This document shows positions 16,096-24,101 of a stretch of 44,932 nucleotides of DNA, piece after piece. The translations under genes and the position numbers were made by a program. Origin of the DNA: Syntrophales bacterium (GTDB taxonomy: Bacteria > Desulfobacterota > Syntrophia > Syntrophales > CG2-30-49-12); NCBI GenBank assembly GCA_030018935.1, contig JASEGZ010000010.1, forward strand, positions 1 through 44,932, in the 5' to 3' direction. Positions within the stretch are counted from its first letter, which is position 1. Each line of letters opens with the position of its first letter. The notes under the pieces were generated by a model that made no database searches, was not told where the DNA came from, and saw only the letters and a list, made by a program, of their open reading frames with translations.

Positions 16096-16974
16096 ATGGC
16101 GATACCAGCTCATGAAGAATGGAGAAAAGTAGAAGGATATGATTTTGATGATTTGATTTATGAGAAGAAATATCTGAAGACAGGGGGAGTTGCCAGAATG
16201 ACGATCAATCGTCCTGCAAAGTTGAACTCATTTACCGGGGCGACCATCCGTCATATGTGGGAATGCGTTTTTGATATCAACAGCGATCCTTCCATCGGGG
16301 TGGCAATTATGACCGGCGCTGGGGATAAGGCGTTTTGCACCGGCGGGGATGTGGAAGCGGAAGCGGAAGGCGAATTCGAAGATACGGTCTTCCTGAATTG
16401 CAATAAAATGATCGTGGCCTGCAGAAAGCCGATCATCGCTGTCGTGAAAGGGTGGAGCGTTGGGGGGGGGAACCACATGGCTTACTGCTGTGATTTTACC
16501 ATTGCCGCCGACAACGCCAGATTTGCCCAAAATGGCCCCCGTGTGGGAAGCCCTGCCTGTGGCTGGCCCATTCAATACGCGGTAAGAGTAGTTGGTGCAA
16601 AAAAGGCAAGGGAAATGTGGATGCTTTGCCGTAGATACAGCGCGCAGGAGGCGCTAGAGATGGGGTTGGTTAATTCCGTTGTCCCTCTCGACAAGATTGA
16701 TGAGGAGGTGGATAAGTGGTGCAATGAGATCCTCGAAAAAAGCCCAACTTGTATTCAGATACTAAAGGCTACCTTTGATGCAGAATCCAGCCATCTGAGA
16801 CATGAGGATACTTTTGACATGCAAAAACTGATGTTCCCGGACTTTCAGAACAGCGAGGAACAAAAAGAGGCGCAGAATGCCTTCTTTGAGAAGAGGCAAC
16901 CTGAGTTCTTAAAATTCGGGGAAAAAGAGTACGAAGAATATTTAAAGAAGAGGAGAGTAGTACATATTAAGTAA
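16096..16974 (+). CDS. BadI/MenB-like ring-cleaving hydrolase (crotonase superfamily)
   Basis: A 292-residue crotonase-fold protein closest in motif to 2-ketocyclohexanecarboxyl-CoA hydrolase (BadI) and its relative MenB. BadI opens the ring of 2-ketocyclohexanecarboxyl-CoA to pimelyl-CoA. DFDDLIYEKKY, TINRPAKLNSF, the oxyanion segment AFCTGGD (79-85), SVGGGN (122-126), RVVGAKKAREMWMLCRRY and EKRQPEFLKF all agree. The catalytic segment that reads VGSxDxGYG in BadI/MenB is VGSPACGWP here (150-158), so the acid and tyrosine are replaced and the exact substrate may differ. Strong ribosome site GAGGAGGAAAGG. First gene of the long cluster. Cytoplasmic. Confidence 0.82.
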   Translation: MAIPAHEEWRKVEGYDFDDLIYEKKYLKTGGVARMTINRPAKLNSFTGATIRHMWECVFDINSDPSIGVAIMTGAGDKAFCTGGDVEAEAEGEFEDTVFLNCNKMIVACRKPIIAVVKGWSVGGGNHMAYCCDFTIAADNARFAQNGPRVGSPACGWPIQYAVRVVGAKKAREMWMLCRRYSAQEALEMGLVNSVVPLDKIDEEVDKWCNEILEKSPTCIQILKATFDAESSHLRHEDTFDMQKLMFPDFQNSEEQKEAQNAFFEKRQPEFLKFGEKEYEEYLKKRRVVHIK

Positions 16975-16994
16975 GGGTAAAAGGAGGGAAGAAG

Positions 16995-17924
16995 ATGGCA
17001 GAGGAGAAGAAGATTGACCTCAAGGAGATTAAGGCAGTTGATTGCAGTCTGTTACCACATTATTGTGGTATGCCCCAAAGGTTACAAGATACCTTCAAAT
17101 ATTGGGAGTTCCAGATCATGGCTATTACCACCTTTGCCGGGGTATTCAGGAAAGTGCAACCGAAGCCGGGGGAGGAATGGAAGGTTTTAGGCGCTGCCTG
17201 TAAGTCCTCCGTAGAAGAAGCGGTGGCTGAAATGGATGAGGTAGGGATAGACTATGCGATATGCCCAATGGTCCCTGTGTGGTCCCAGCGTGACCATGCG
17301 ATGATGATGGGTTATAGCCTTGAAGAAGTAGCCGAGATATGTAAAAAGTCTAATGGGAGGATAATCGGAGGTGCCGCCTACAATCCTTTCCGGATTAAGG
17401 AAAGCCTTGAGGAGATAGAGAGAGCAGTCAAAGAGTATGGTTTTAAATATGTATGGTTCCACCCCATCAGCTTTGGGTTGAGGCCGGATGACAGGAGGAA
17501 CTATCCCCTTTATGCCAAATGCCTAGAACTGGGAATACCGGTAGGCATGCAGGTTGGTCACTCGGCAGAACCACTTACCAGCGAGCCAGGGCACCCCATG
17601 TATGCAGATGTTGTCGCCATAGATTTCCCCGATCTCGCCATAATCCTTACCCACACTGGCTATCCGTGGATTGAGGAGTGGTGCTCCATGATCTGGAGGC
17701 ATCCCAATGTCTATGGGATGCTAAACGCCTATATGCCATCGGGCCTTGAGCCCGCCACAATTAGATTTGTGGACAGCCCGAGGGGTCGAGATAAAGTGCT
17801 TTGGGGTTCTCATGCATTTGGGATCACGCGCTGGAAGCAAGAGTTTTTGGGGTTGCCCATTCGTGAAGATACTAAGATAAAGGTCCTCAGAGATAACGCG
17901 ATAAAGTTGTTTAAGTTAGGTTAG
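16995..17924 (+). CDS. Amidohydrolase-2 family protein with incomplete metal site
   Basis: A 309-residue TIM-barrel protein of the ACMSD-like amidohydrolase family. Recognisable elements are YVWFHPISFGL (His156), MQVGHSAEP (His189) and IILTHTGYPWIEEW (His220). The N-terminal HxH metal pair is not seen (DCSLLPHYCG instead), and the late GTDYP motif, with its catalytic Asp, reads GSHAFG. It may bind metal differently, act on another reaction, or serve as a non-catalytic partner. It begins 20 bases after the BadI-like gene and is clearly co-transcribed. A second family member with complete motifs lies at 25876. Confidence 0.75.
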   Translation: MAEEKKIDLKEIKAVDCSLLPHYCGMPQRLQDTFKYWEFQIMAITTFAGVFRKVQPKPGEEWKVLGAACKSSVEEAVAEMDEVGIDYAICPMVPVWSQRDHAMMMGYSLEEVAEICKKSNGRIIGGAAYNPFRIKESLEEIERAVKEYGFKYVWFHPISFGLRPDDRRNYPLYAKCLELGIPVGMQVGHSAEPLTSEPGHPMYADVVAIDFPDLAIILTHTGYPWIEEWCSMIWRHPNVYGMLNAYMPSGLEPATIRFVDSPRGRDKVLWGSHAFGITRWKQEFLGLPIREDTKIKVLRDNAIKLFKLG

Positions 17925-18012
17925 GTGGCTGGACCAAATCCCGTTTTTAACGATTGGTGCTTTTTAGGGAAAAAACCTTTTTCAGTATAAATGGTATGTA
18001 AGGGGATATGCG

Positions 18013-19149
18013 ATGGATTTTGAACTTACAAGTGAACATCTTCTTTTCAGGGAGAGTGTTGCCTCCTTTGTCAAAAAAGAACACTCTTTCAACCGCTTGA
18101 GAGCATTAAAGGGTGATCCCTGGGGTTACTCGAGAGACGTTTGGAAGAAGATGGCCGAACTGGGGTGGATGGGGCTCATCTACCCCGAGGAGTACGGCGG
18201 CCTCGGATTGGATTTTACCTTTGTGATGGTATTGCTGGAGGAATTTGGCAGGGGGTTGTTGCCTGAGCCCTGGATTTCTACAGTCTTGTTAGGAGGGAAT
18301 CTTGTCCTCGCAGGCGGTACGGAAGCACAAAAAGAGGAGATAATTCCTGCCATCGTTGCCGGTGACCTATTTGTCACCGTAGCATACCTGGAGGATGGCG
18401 GCCGATATGACCTTAACTTCTGTGCTACCTCTGCCCGGCAAAAAAATGGCGGATTTTCCCTTTCCGGCAGAAAGATATTTGTCCTCGATGGCTGCTCTGC
18501 GGACAGATTTATCGTTACCGCCCGCACATCGGGGGACATCTCTGATGCTGATGGCCTCACCCTCTTTATCATTTCCCGCGGGGCCAGCGGGGTGGAGATA
18601 ACTCCTCTGAAAACGATGGATGGGCGAAATGCCTGTATCCTCGACCTTAAGGATGCGTCCGTGTCTGAAAGCGATATTATCGGTAAGCAGGATGACGGTT
18701 ATCCTCTACTCGCGGATATTATTGATCAGGCCACGGCGGGTGTCTGTGCGGAAATGGTTGGCGGGATGGATGCCTCTCTCGAAATGACGGTTCGCCATCT
18801 CTCCGAAAGGGTACAGTTCGGCAGACCCATCGGTTCCTTTCAGACCTTACAGCACAAGGCTGCCGATATGTTCATCCAGAAGGAACTGGCCGCCTCTGCC
18901 ACGTACTATGCCGTTGCCTCCATAGATGAGAAGACCGAGGAGAGGTCCCTTGCCGTATCCACGGCCAAGACCAAATGCTCCTCTGCCTATCTGGAGGTGA
19001 CAAAAACGGCCATGCAGTTGTTCGGGGCCATGGGTTTCACCAATGAAGCGGATATCGGTTTTTTCCTGAAGCGGGCAAAGGTGACAGAAGTCCTCTTTGG
19101 AGATGCCGATTATCATCTCGCGCGCGTGGCGACCATGAAGGGTTATTGA
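18013..19149 (+). CDS. Acyl-CoA dehydrogenase, PimD-like (small-subunit type)
   Basis: Flavin-dependent acyl-CoA dehydrogenase of 378 residues. The start MDFELTSEHLLFRESVASFV, ELGWMGLIYPEEYGGLGLDF and the C-terminal QLFGAMGFTNEADIGFFLKRA belong to the family. The region that carries the catalytic Glu in single-chain enzymes (YEGTSEIQR) reads LFGDADYHL, which is seen in the partner-type subunits of heteromeric dehydrogenases such as PimD. It lies directly before a PimC-like gene (18-base gap), so the two probably form one heteromeric enzyme oxidising a dicarboxyl- or ring-acyl-CoA, with electrons passing to ETF. Substrate unknown. Confidence 0.85.
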   Translation: MDFELTSEHLLFRESVASFVKKEHSFNRLRALKGDPWGYSRDVWKKMAELGWMGLIYPEEYGGLGLDFTFVMVLLEEFGRGLLPEPWISTVLLGGNLVLAGGTEAQKEEIIPAIVAGDLFVTVAYLEDGGRYDLNFCATSARQKNGGFSLSGRKIFVLDGCSADRFIVTARTSGDISDADGLTLFIISRGASGVEITPLKTMDGRNACILDLKDASVSESDIIGKQDDGYPLLADIIDQATAGVCAEMVGGMDASLEMTVRHLSERVQFGRPIGSFQTLQHKAADMFIQKELAASATYYAVASIDEKTEERSLAVSTAKTKCSSAYLEVTKTAMQLFGAMGFTNEADIGFFLKRAKVTEVLFGDADYHLARVATMKGY

Positions 19150-19167
19150 TTTTAAGGAGTTTGAAAA

Positions 19168-20352
19168 ATGAATGTTTCATATTCTCAAGACGAACAGAGA
19201 TTTCAGGAGGAAGTCAGGAAATGGTTCCGGGAAAATGCTCCTGCCGAGATCATAGACCAGACCCTCGGGGGGAGCACCCTTGATCCTGATTTACAGATAA
19301 AGTGGCATAAGACCCTCTTTGAGAAGGGGTGGGCCGCCCCTGAATTTCCCAGGGAGATGGGTGGCGCTGGTTTCAGCGAGACGGAGCAGTTTATCTTCCA
19401 TTACGAATACAGTCTCTCCGGCGCCCCCAGGCCGAAGACCAAATTTATATCTCTTGGCATGCTGGCGCCTATACTGCTCCAGTTTGGTACAAAGGAACAG
19501 CAGGAACGTTTTATCCCGGACATGATTTCCGGTAAGACTGTATGGTGCCAGGGGTTTTCTGAAACTGAGGCGGGATCGGATCTGGCCAGTTTGAAGACGA
19601 AAGCCTCTCTGGAGGGGAATGAGTTTATTGTCAATGGCCAGAAGACATGGACCAGCATGGCCGATCATGCGGACTGGATGTTTATGCTGGTGCGTACAGA
19701 TTCATCAGGGAAAAAGCAGGAAGGCATCAGCTTTTTACTGGTAGATATGAAATCTCCAGGTATTACCATCCGTCCGATCGAGGCCTTGACGGATCATGCA
19801 CCGTTCTGTGAGGTATTTTTCGATAATGTCCGGGTTCCCAGGGAAAATCTGGTGGGGAAAATCAACGAAGGATGGAAGATTACCGGGACCCTCCTGGAAC
19901 ACGAGCGATTGGACGCCTCCGCCATGGGGGAACTGGTCTATGCCATAGAAACGGTCCGCAAAAATGCCGCAAAAACCATCTTCAGGGGAAAGCCCCTCCT
20001 CCAGGACGAGGTTTTCCGAAAGAAGTTGGCGGCCCTGGAGGTAGACTGTGATTCCCTTCTTTACGCCTTTTTCAGGATATTATCACAATTAAAAATCGGC
20101 GCGGCGCCTGGACCGGGCTCCTCCTTTCTCAAGGTTTATGGCGGTGAACTTTATCAGCGTGTGCTGGATCTTAATCTTGAGGCAATAGGTCCCTATGCTC
20201 AATCCTGGTATAATATAGAGGGATTGGGGAATTCTGTACACCAGGCGACTATGGGCTGGATCAACTCGAGAAGCCTGACTACCTGGGGTGGTTCTTCGGA
20301 GATCCAACGGACGATCATCGCCACACGTATCCTGAATCTCCCCCGTAAATGA
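19168..20352 (+). CDS. Acyl-CoA dehydrogenase, PimC-like (large-subunit type)
   Basis: A 394-residue acyl-CoA dehydrogenase. Flavin and substrate motifs are WCQGFSETEAGSDLASLKT, FIVNGQKTWTSMADHADWMF and LLEHERLDASAMG. The C-terminal motif is TTWGGSSEIQRTIIATRIL, so the usual catalytic Glu of YEGTSEIQR is Gly, as in PimC-type chains. Pairing with the gene just upstream suggests an alpha-beta enzyme like pimeloyl-CoA dehydrogenase of Rhodopseudomonas. Ribosome site TAAGGAG. Downstream comes a large hairpin repeat, so the transcript may weaken here. Confidence 0.87.
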   Translation: MNVSYSQDEQRFQEEVRKWFRENAPAEIIDQTLGGSTLDPDLQIKWHKTLFEKGWAAPEFPREMGGAGFSETEQFIFHYEYSLSGAPRPKTKFISLGMLAPILLQFGTKEQQERFIPDMISGKTVWCQGFSETEAGSDLASLKTKASLEGNEFIVNGQKTWTSMADHADWMFMLVRTDSSGKKQEGISFLLVDMKSPGITIRPIEALTDHAPFCEVFFDNVRVPRENLVGKINEGWKITGTLLEHERLDASAMGELVYAIETVRKNAAKTIFRGKPLLQDEVFRKKLAALEVDCDSLLYAFFRILSQLKIGAAPGPGSSFLKVYGGELYQRVLDLNLEAIGPYAQSWYNIEGLGNSVHQATMGWINSRSLTTWGGSSEIQRTIIATRILNLPRK

Positions 20353-20416
20353 GAGGGGTAAGATCTTTAGAGCTGTGAGGTTAGACAAGGGCCATATATG
20401 TTTAAAGAAGACTGTA

Positions 20417-20529
20417 TTCACCGCAGAGCCGCTGAGAGCGCAGAGATTATTTGTTGTTTTCTGTTGAGAGGGACGGAAAACAACAAACTCAGGTGCGACC
20501 TCTGCGTCTGGAGCGAAGCGGGCGGTGAA
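20417..20529. repeat. Long hairpin repeat with CGCAGAG arms
   Basis: Outer arms TTCACCGCAGAG (20417-20428) and the reverse-complement-like CTCTGCG...GGTGAA (20500-20529) enclose a perfect 11-base inner stem, TTGTTGTTTTC (20451-20461) with GAAAACAACAA (20476-20486). It resembles intergenic repeats with TTCACCGCAGAGGCGCAGAG arms that recur in many Desulfobacterota and other genomes. It fills most of the 232-base gap before the SDR gene. Confidence 0.8.
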
Positions 20530-20584
20530 AAAGGACGGTGAACATAGGAAAGTTCCGATAAAATTTGACAAAAGGGAGGAAAAA

Positions 20585-21376
20585 ATGGATTTAAATTTAG
20601 CAGGAAAGACGGTTATTGTTACAGGTGGAGGATCAAATATCGGTCGTGCGATCTGTCATCGCTTTGCCGAAGAAAAGGCCAATGTGGTGATCGCGGAGTG
20701 GGATGAATCACAGGGCAATAAGGTTGCCGAGGAGGTCAAAAATTTGGGCGCCGCATCTCTCTTTATAAAGACCGATGTGACCAATAACAACGAAGTGGTA
20801 GAGATGGTCAAGAAGGCAACGGCCAAGTTCGGACAGGTTGATATTCTGGTCAATAACGTAGGATGGGCCGTTGATCAGCTCTTCATGGAAGAGACGAGAG
20901 AGAAGTGGGAAAAGATGATCGCCATAGATTTCTGGGGGGTGATAAACTGCACCCGAGCAGTCCTTGATCAGATGGTAGAGCGAAAGAAAGGGGCCATCGT
21001 CAGTCTCGGGTCGGATGCAGGAAGGATGGGCGAATACCGAGAAGCTGTCTATGCCGGATGCAAGGGGGGCGTTATTGCCCTCACCAAGGCATTGGCGAGA
21101 GAAGTGGGTAGATTCGGCATAAGATTAAACGTTGTCTGCCCTGGCTTGACTGTTCCCGAGAGTAAAGATGCGGTTGGCGAGAAAAGTTTGTGGTCTGGCG
21201 AAATGATGAATGTCTTTACCCCCGAGGCACAGGAGAAGGCGGCAAAGGCATACCCGCTGCGCAAACTTGGAAAGGCGGAGGATGTTGCCAACGCCGTTGT
21301 CTTTATGGCATCCGACCGGGCAGGCCATATAACCGGCCAGACACTCAGTGTCAGCGGCGGGTATACCATGATGTAG
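20585..21376 (+). CDS. Short-chain dehydrogenase, BadH-like (2-hydroxycyclohexanecarboxyl-CoA dehydrogenase candidate)
   Basis: Classical SDR of 263 residues. The NAD-binding TGGGSNIGRA is near residue 12, NNVGWAVD follows, the catalytic Ser is in VSLGSDAGRMGE, and the YAGCKGG motif supplies Tyr and Lys. It ends with the common ITGQTLSVSGGYTMM. BadH oxidises 2-hydroxycyclohexanecarboxyl-CoA to the keto form that BadI cleaves, and the BadI- and BadK-like genes around it support that role. The frame is open 20 codons upstream through the repeat element, but GGGAGG sits before the chosen ATG and conserved sequence begins there. Confidence 0.85.
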   Translation: MDLNLAGKTVIVTGGGSNIGRAICHRFAEEKANVVIAEWDESQGNKVAEEVKNLGAASLFIKTDVTNNNEVVEMVKKATAKFGQVDILVNNVGWAVDQLFMEETREKWEKMIAIDFWGVINCTRAVLDQMVERKKGAIVSLGSDAGRMGEYREAVYAGCKGGVIALTKALAREVGRFGIRLNVVCPGLTVPESKDAVGEKSLWSGEMMNVFTPEAQEKAAKAYPLRKLGKAEDVANAVVFMASDRAGHITGQTLSVSGGYTMM

Positions 21377-21440
21377 CGTTGCAAAAAACAGGAAAGCGAG
21401 TCAGCAGGCTGATTACTTCTTAAGAAGGAGGGTTTGTTTT

Positions 21441-22205
21441 ATGGACTTAAAAGTTGTTCTGTATGAGAAGAAAGATCGTGTCGCCATCATCACCATGAAC
21501 TATCAGGAGAGGTTGAATGCACTCAGTGATCAAATCCGTGCCGACCTGAGAACGGCGTATGAGGAGGCGCTGAATGATCGGGAGGTAGGAGTTGTTATCC
21601 TCACAGGAGCGGGAAGGGCTTTCTGTGCCGGAGCAGATATAAGTGGTTTCAAATTCGATATATCGAGTGTTCGCAGGTTTATGCGGGATGTTATACTTTT
21701 CTTAGCGATGCTGGAGAAATTCCCCAAGCCGGTTATTGCTGCGGTAAACGGTCTCGCCTTGGGCGGCGGGTTAGAACTTGCCATTTCCTGTGATATGATC
21801 GTCGCCTCTGACAAGGCAAAGTTTGGGGTACCGGAGGCGGCCATAGGTCTGGTTCCCGGCTTTGCCATTCTCCGGTTACATCAGATCGTGGGAAGGGCAA
21901 AGTCAAAGGAGTTAGCCATGACCTGCGACCAGATCTCCGCCGAAGAGGCATTGAGGATAGGGTTGATAAACAAGGTGGTACCTCATGAAAGCCTTATGGA
22001 TGCCTCGATGGAAATGGCCCAGAAAATACTGTCTAAGGGTCCTCTGGCCATAGAGCTGATAAAGTTAGCCGTCAACAGGGAACTCCATGGAGAAGAACTG
22101 GCTTACGCGCAAGAGGCCCTGGGTTTCCTGTTTAAGTCGGAAGACGCAAGAGAGGGTATGGATGCATTCCTGAATAAGAGGAAACCGGTCTACAAGGGGT
22201 TGTAA
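21441..22205 (+). CDS. Enoyl-CoA hydratase, BadK-like
   Basis: Crotonase-family hydratase of 254 residues. The oxyanion-hole loop is AFCAGADISGF and GLALGGGLELAISCD carries the first catalytic Glu. GVPEAAIGLVPGFA carries the second, so both glutamates of a true hydratase are present. BadK hydrates cyclohex-1-ene-1-carboxyl-CoA to the 2-hydroxy compound, the step before BadH. The gene follows the BadH-like SDR after 64 bases with AGAAGGAGGG upstream. A general enoyl-CoA hydratase of the same cluster is the alternative. Cytoplasmic. Confidence 0.87.
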   Translation: MDLKVVLYEKKDRVAIITMNYQERLNALSDQIRADLRTAYEEALNDREVGVVILTGAGRAFCAGADISGFKFDISSVRRFMRDVILFLAMLEKFPKPVIAAVNGLALGGGLELAISCDMIVASDKAKFGVPEAAIGLVPGFAILRLHQIVGRAKSKELAMTCDQISAEEALRIGLINKVVPHESLMDASMEMAQKILSKGPLAIELIKLAVNRELHGEELAYAQEALGFLFKSEDAREGMDAFLNKRKPVYKGL

Positions 22206-22274
22206 CTTTGACCGGAGTGCTTTTCCCATCGGTCTCGCCCTGCAGGCGGGGTCACGGGACACAATCGTAACAGT

Positions 22275-22428
22275 AAGCGTTCAGAGCTATCAGCCCTCAG
22301 CTTTCAGCGAAAACAGGAAGATACAAGGGGTAGGGGCGTGTTGCAATAAGCCCCTACCCCCAAGAAAAGTTCTCATACTGAAGTTTTTGTTTTGACCTGT
22401 CTTACTGATCGCTGACAGCTGAACGCTT
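22275..22428. repeat. TCAGC-heptamer inverted repeat enclosing a perfect 11-bp hairpin
   Basis: Arms AAGCGTTCAG (22275-22284, continuing as NNTCAGC units) and CTGAACGCTT (22419-22428) are inverted. Inside is GGGGTAGGGGC (22327-22337) with its exact complement GCCCCTACCCC (22350-22360) around a 12-base loop. This GGGGCGT-TTGCAATA type of hairpin is a widespread intergenic palindrome. It lies directly downstream of the BadK-like gene and could slow transcription, but no T-run follows. Confidence 0.8.
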
Positions 22429-22443
22429 GCAAAGATTATTGCG

Positions 22444-22653
22444 TTGAGAGCTTTGAAAATTGCCTTCATCAGGGCTTCAAAATCTTTTTTCGACCATGCA
22501 TCATTTAGTTTCGCTGCCAGGGCAAAACTCAGGCTTCGCCTTCAAACAGTTGCCCTGGCGGGCGCTTCGCTGCGATGGCAGAGCCCCCCTCCCCGAAAAA
22601 ATCTTTGCTTCGCCCTTCACGAAGCCAATTTTCAGTTTTGCAAAGCTCTCGAG
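22444..22653. repeat. MITE-like long imperfect inverted repeat
   Basis: The ends GAGAGCTTTG (22446-22455) and CAAAGCTCTC (22641-22650) are perfect inverted repeats, and the similarity continues inward for some 45 bases with mismatches (GAAAATTGCCTTC against GAAGCCAATTTTC). The element contains no transposase. Together with the preceding repeat it fills the 477-base gap between the BadK-like gene and the next dehydrogenase; I see no gene there. One end of the same sequence reappears at 28717. Confidence 0.75.
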
Positions 22654-22682
22654 TTAAATTCTGATTCAGGAGGAATTTTCCC

Positions 22683-23861
22683 ATGGATTTTAAGTTAACA
22701 GAAAAGCAGCAGCAATTTCGAGAAGAGGTACGGGATTTCCTGAAAGTAGAAATGGCCAGGGGAGTTTACCCCTTTGGAAGCATACACCTGGCGGGGGGTC
22801 TTTCGAGGGAATTCTCAAAGGAGGTAGCCAGGAAAGGTTGGATAGGACTTGCCTGGCCTAAAGAGCACGGGGGGCAGGGATTGGGATACACCGACCGGAT
22901 AATCATGCTGGAAGAGATGTTCCGGGTGGCTGCCCCGATGGCGTATCACTATATGGGAGATCGTCAGGTCGGTCCCGGACTCATACACTTTGGGTCCGAT
23001 TATTTGAAGAGGGAGTTTTTACCAAAGATCCTCAACGCCGATGCTTGTTTTGCCCTTCTCTTCAGCGAACCTGAAGCGGGATCAGATCTGGCCAATTGCA
23101 AGACAACGGCCGTAGAGGAGGGGGATCATTTTATCATCAACGGGCAAAAGATATGGACATCAGGTGGACATTACGCCGAATACGGCTGGGTGCTTGCAAG
23201 AACCAACTTCGATCCCAGCGTCTCGAGATATAATTCCTTCAGTGAAATTATCGTGGACATGAAGATGCCCGGGATCACTATCCGTCCTATTATAAACATG
23301 GTAGGTGCCCACTCTTTTAACGAGGTCTTTTTTGATAACGTCAAGATCGGGGAGGAGTACCTGGTAGGTAAAAAGGATAATGGATTCCGCCAGATCATGA
23401 CTAACCTGGATTATGAAAGGGCAGGCATTGACCGGCTCATGCAAAACTACCAGGTCAAGGAGGCCCTGTTGGAGTATGTAAAGACCAACAAAAGAAACGG
23501 TCAGCCTCTTTCCCGGGATACCCTGATCAGGGATACGGTGGCAAAGCTCGAGGTCGAGTATGAGGTGTCAAGATTATTTGTCTATTATGTGGCCTCTCTC
23601 CTGGATCAGGGGAAGATACCGTCTTTCGAGGCGGCAATGGGTAAAACGATATGCACCCTCTTTGAGGCCAAATTGGCCGACGTGGCAACAACGCTAATGG
23701 GCCTGCCCGGTCTGCTTATGCCGGGTTCACCGGAGGCGCTTTTCGGCGGTGTGGTATGCGAGTCGTATCTCTGGAGCCCTTCGTATACCTTGCAGGGAGG
23801 TACAGTGGAGGTGCTGAAGAATATCATTGCCCAACGGGGGCTGAAAATAGGTGGTAAATAG
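22683..23861 (+). CDS. Acyl-CoA dehydrogenase, large-subunit (PimC-like) type
   Basis: A 392-residue acyl-CoA dehydrogenase starting MDFKLTEKQQQFREEVRDFL. Motifs are LLFSEPEAGSDLANCKT, FIINGQKIWTSGGHYAEYGW and TNLDYERAGIDRLMQ. The C-terminal motif TLQGGTVEVLKNIIAQRGL lacks the canonical catalytic Glu, as in the 19168 chain. Ribosome site AGGAGGAA. It is followed, after a repeat, by a small-subunit-type gene, giving a second large/small pair in the opposite order to the first. It is probably a different dehydrogenation step of the same pathway, such as the ring-acyl versus the opened-chain CoA ester. Confidence 0.87.
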   Translation: MDFKLTEKQQQFREEVRDFLKVEMARGVYPFGSIHLAGGLSREFSKEVARKGWIGLAWPKEHGGQGLGYTDRIIMLEEMFRVAAPMAYHYMGDRQVGPGLIHFGSDYLKREFLPKILNADACFALLFSEPEAGSDLANCKTTAVEEGDHFIINGQKIWTSGGHYAEYGWVLARTNFDPSVSRYNSFSEIIVDMKMPGITIRPIINMVGAHSFNEVFFDNVKIGEEYLVGKKDNGFRQIMTNLDYERAGIDRLMQNYQVKEALLEYVKTNKRNGQPLSRDTLIRDTVAKLEVEYEVSRLFVYYVASLLDQGKIPSFEAAMGKTICTLFEAKLADVATTLMGLPGLLMPGSPEALFGGVVCESYLWSPSYTLQGGTVEVLKNIIAQRGLKIGGK

Positions 23862-23876
23862 TTCCGGTATAAATTA

Positions 23877-24069
23877 GTAACTACTCAGGTAGGCACAAAG
23901 GCACAGAGCACCAAAGGCACAAAGTCGAGAGATCTGAAGAGAATGAGTTGCTTAAGTTCCTATAAGATGTTTACAAAGCGGTATTTGGACAGGTTGTGTC
24001 CTGCATTCCGATCGTATTCCTACAACTTTGTGCCTATGTGCCTTTGTCTCTTTGTGCCTGAATAGTTAC
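23877..24069. repeat. Long inverted repeat with GGCACAAAG arms
   Basis: The left arm starts GTAACTACTCAGG and continues with AGGCACAAAGGCACAGAG (from 23877). The right arm is the complementary CTTTGTGCC units ending TGAATAGTTAC (24022-24069). It occupies nearly the whole gap between two dehydrogenase genes. No protein is encoded. Function unknown; probably another dispersed intergenic element. Confidence 0.8.
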
Positions 24070-24101
24070 ATTGGGGAAAGATTAACAACAGGAGGAGTTC
24101 C

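Noticed and set aside
20525-20584. N-terminal extension of the BadH-like SDR
   Set aside because: It is translated from the end of a hairpin repeat; SDR sequence begins at the ATG behind GGGAGG.
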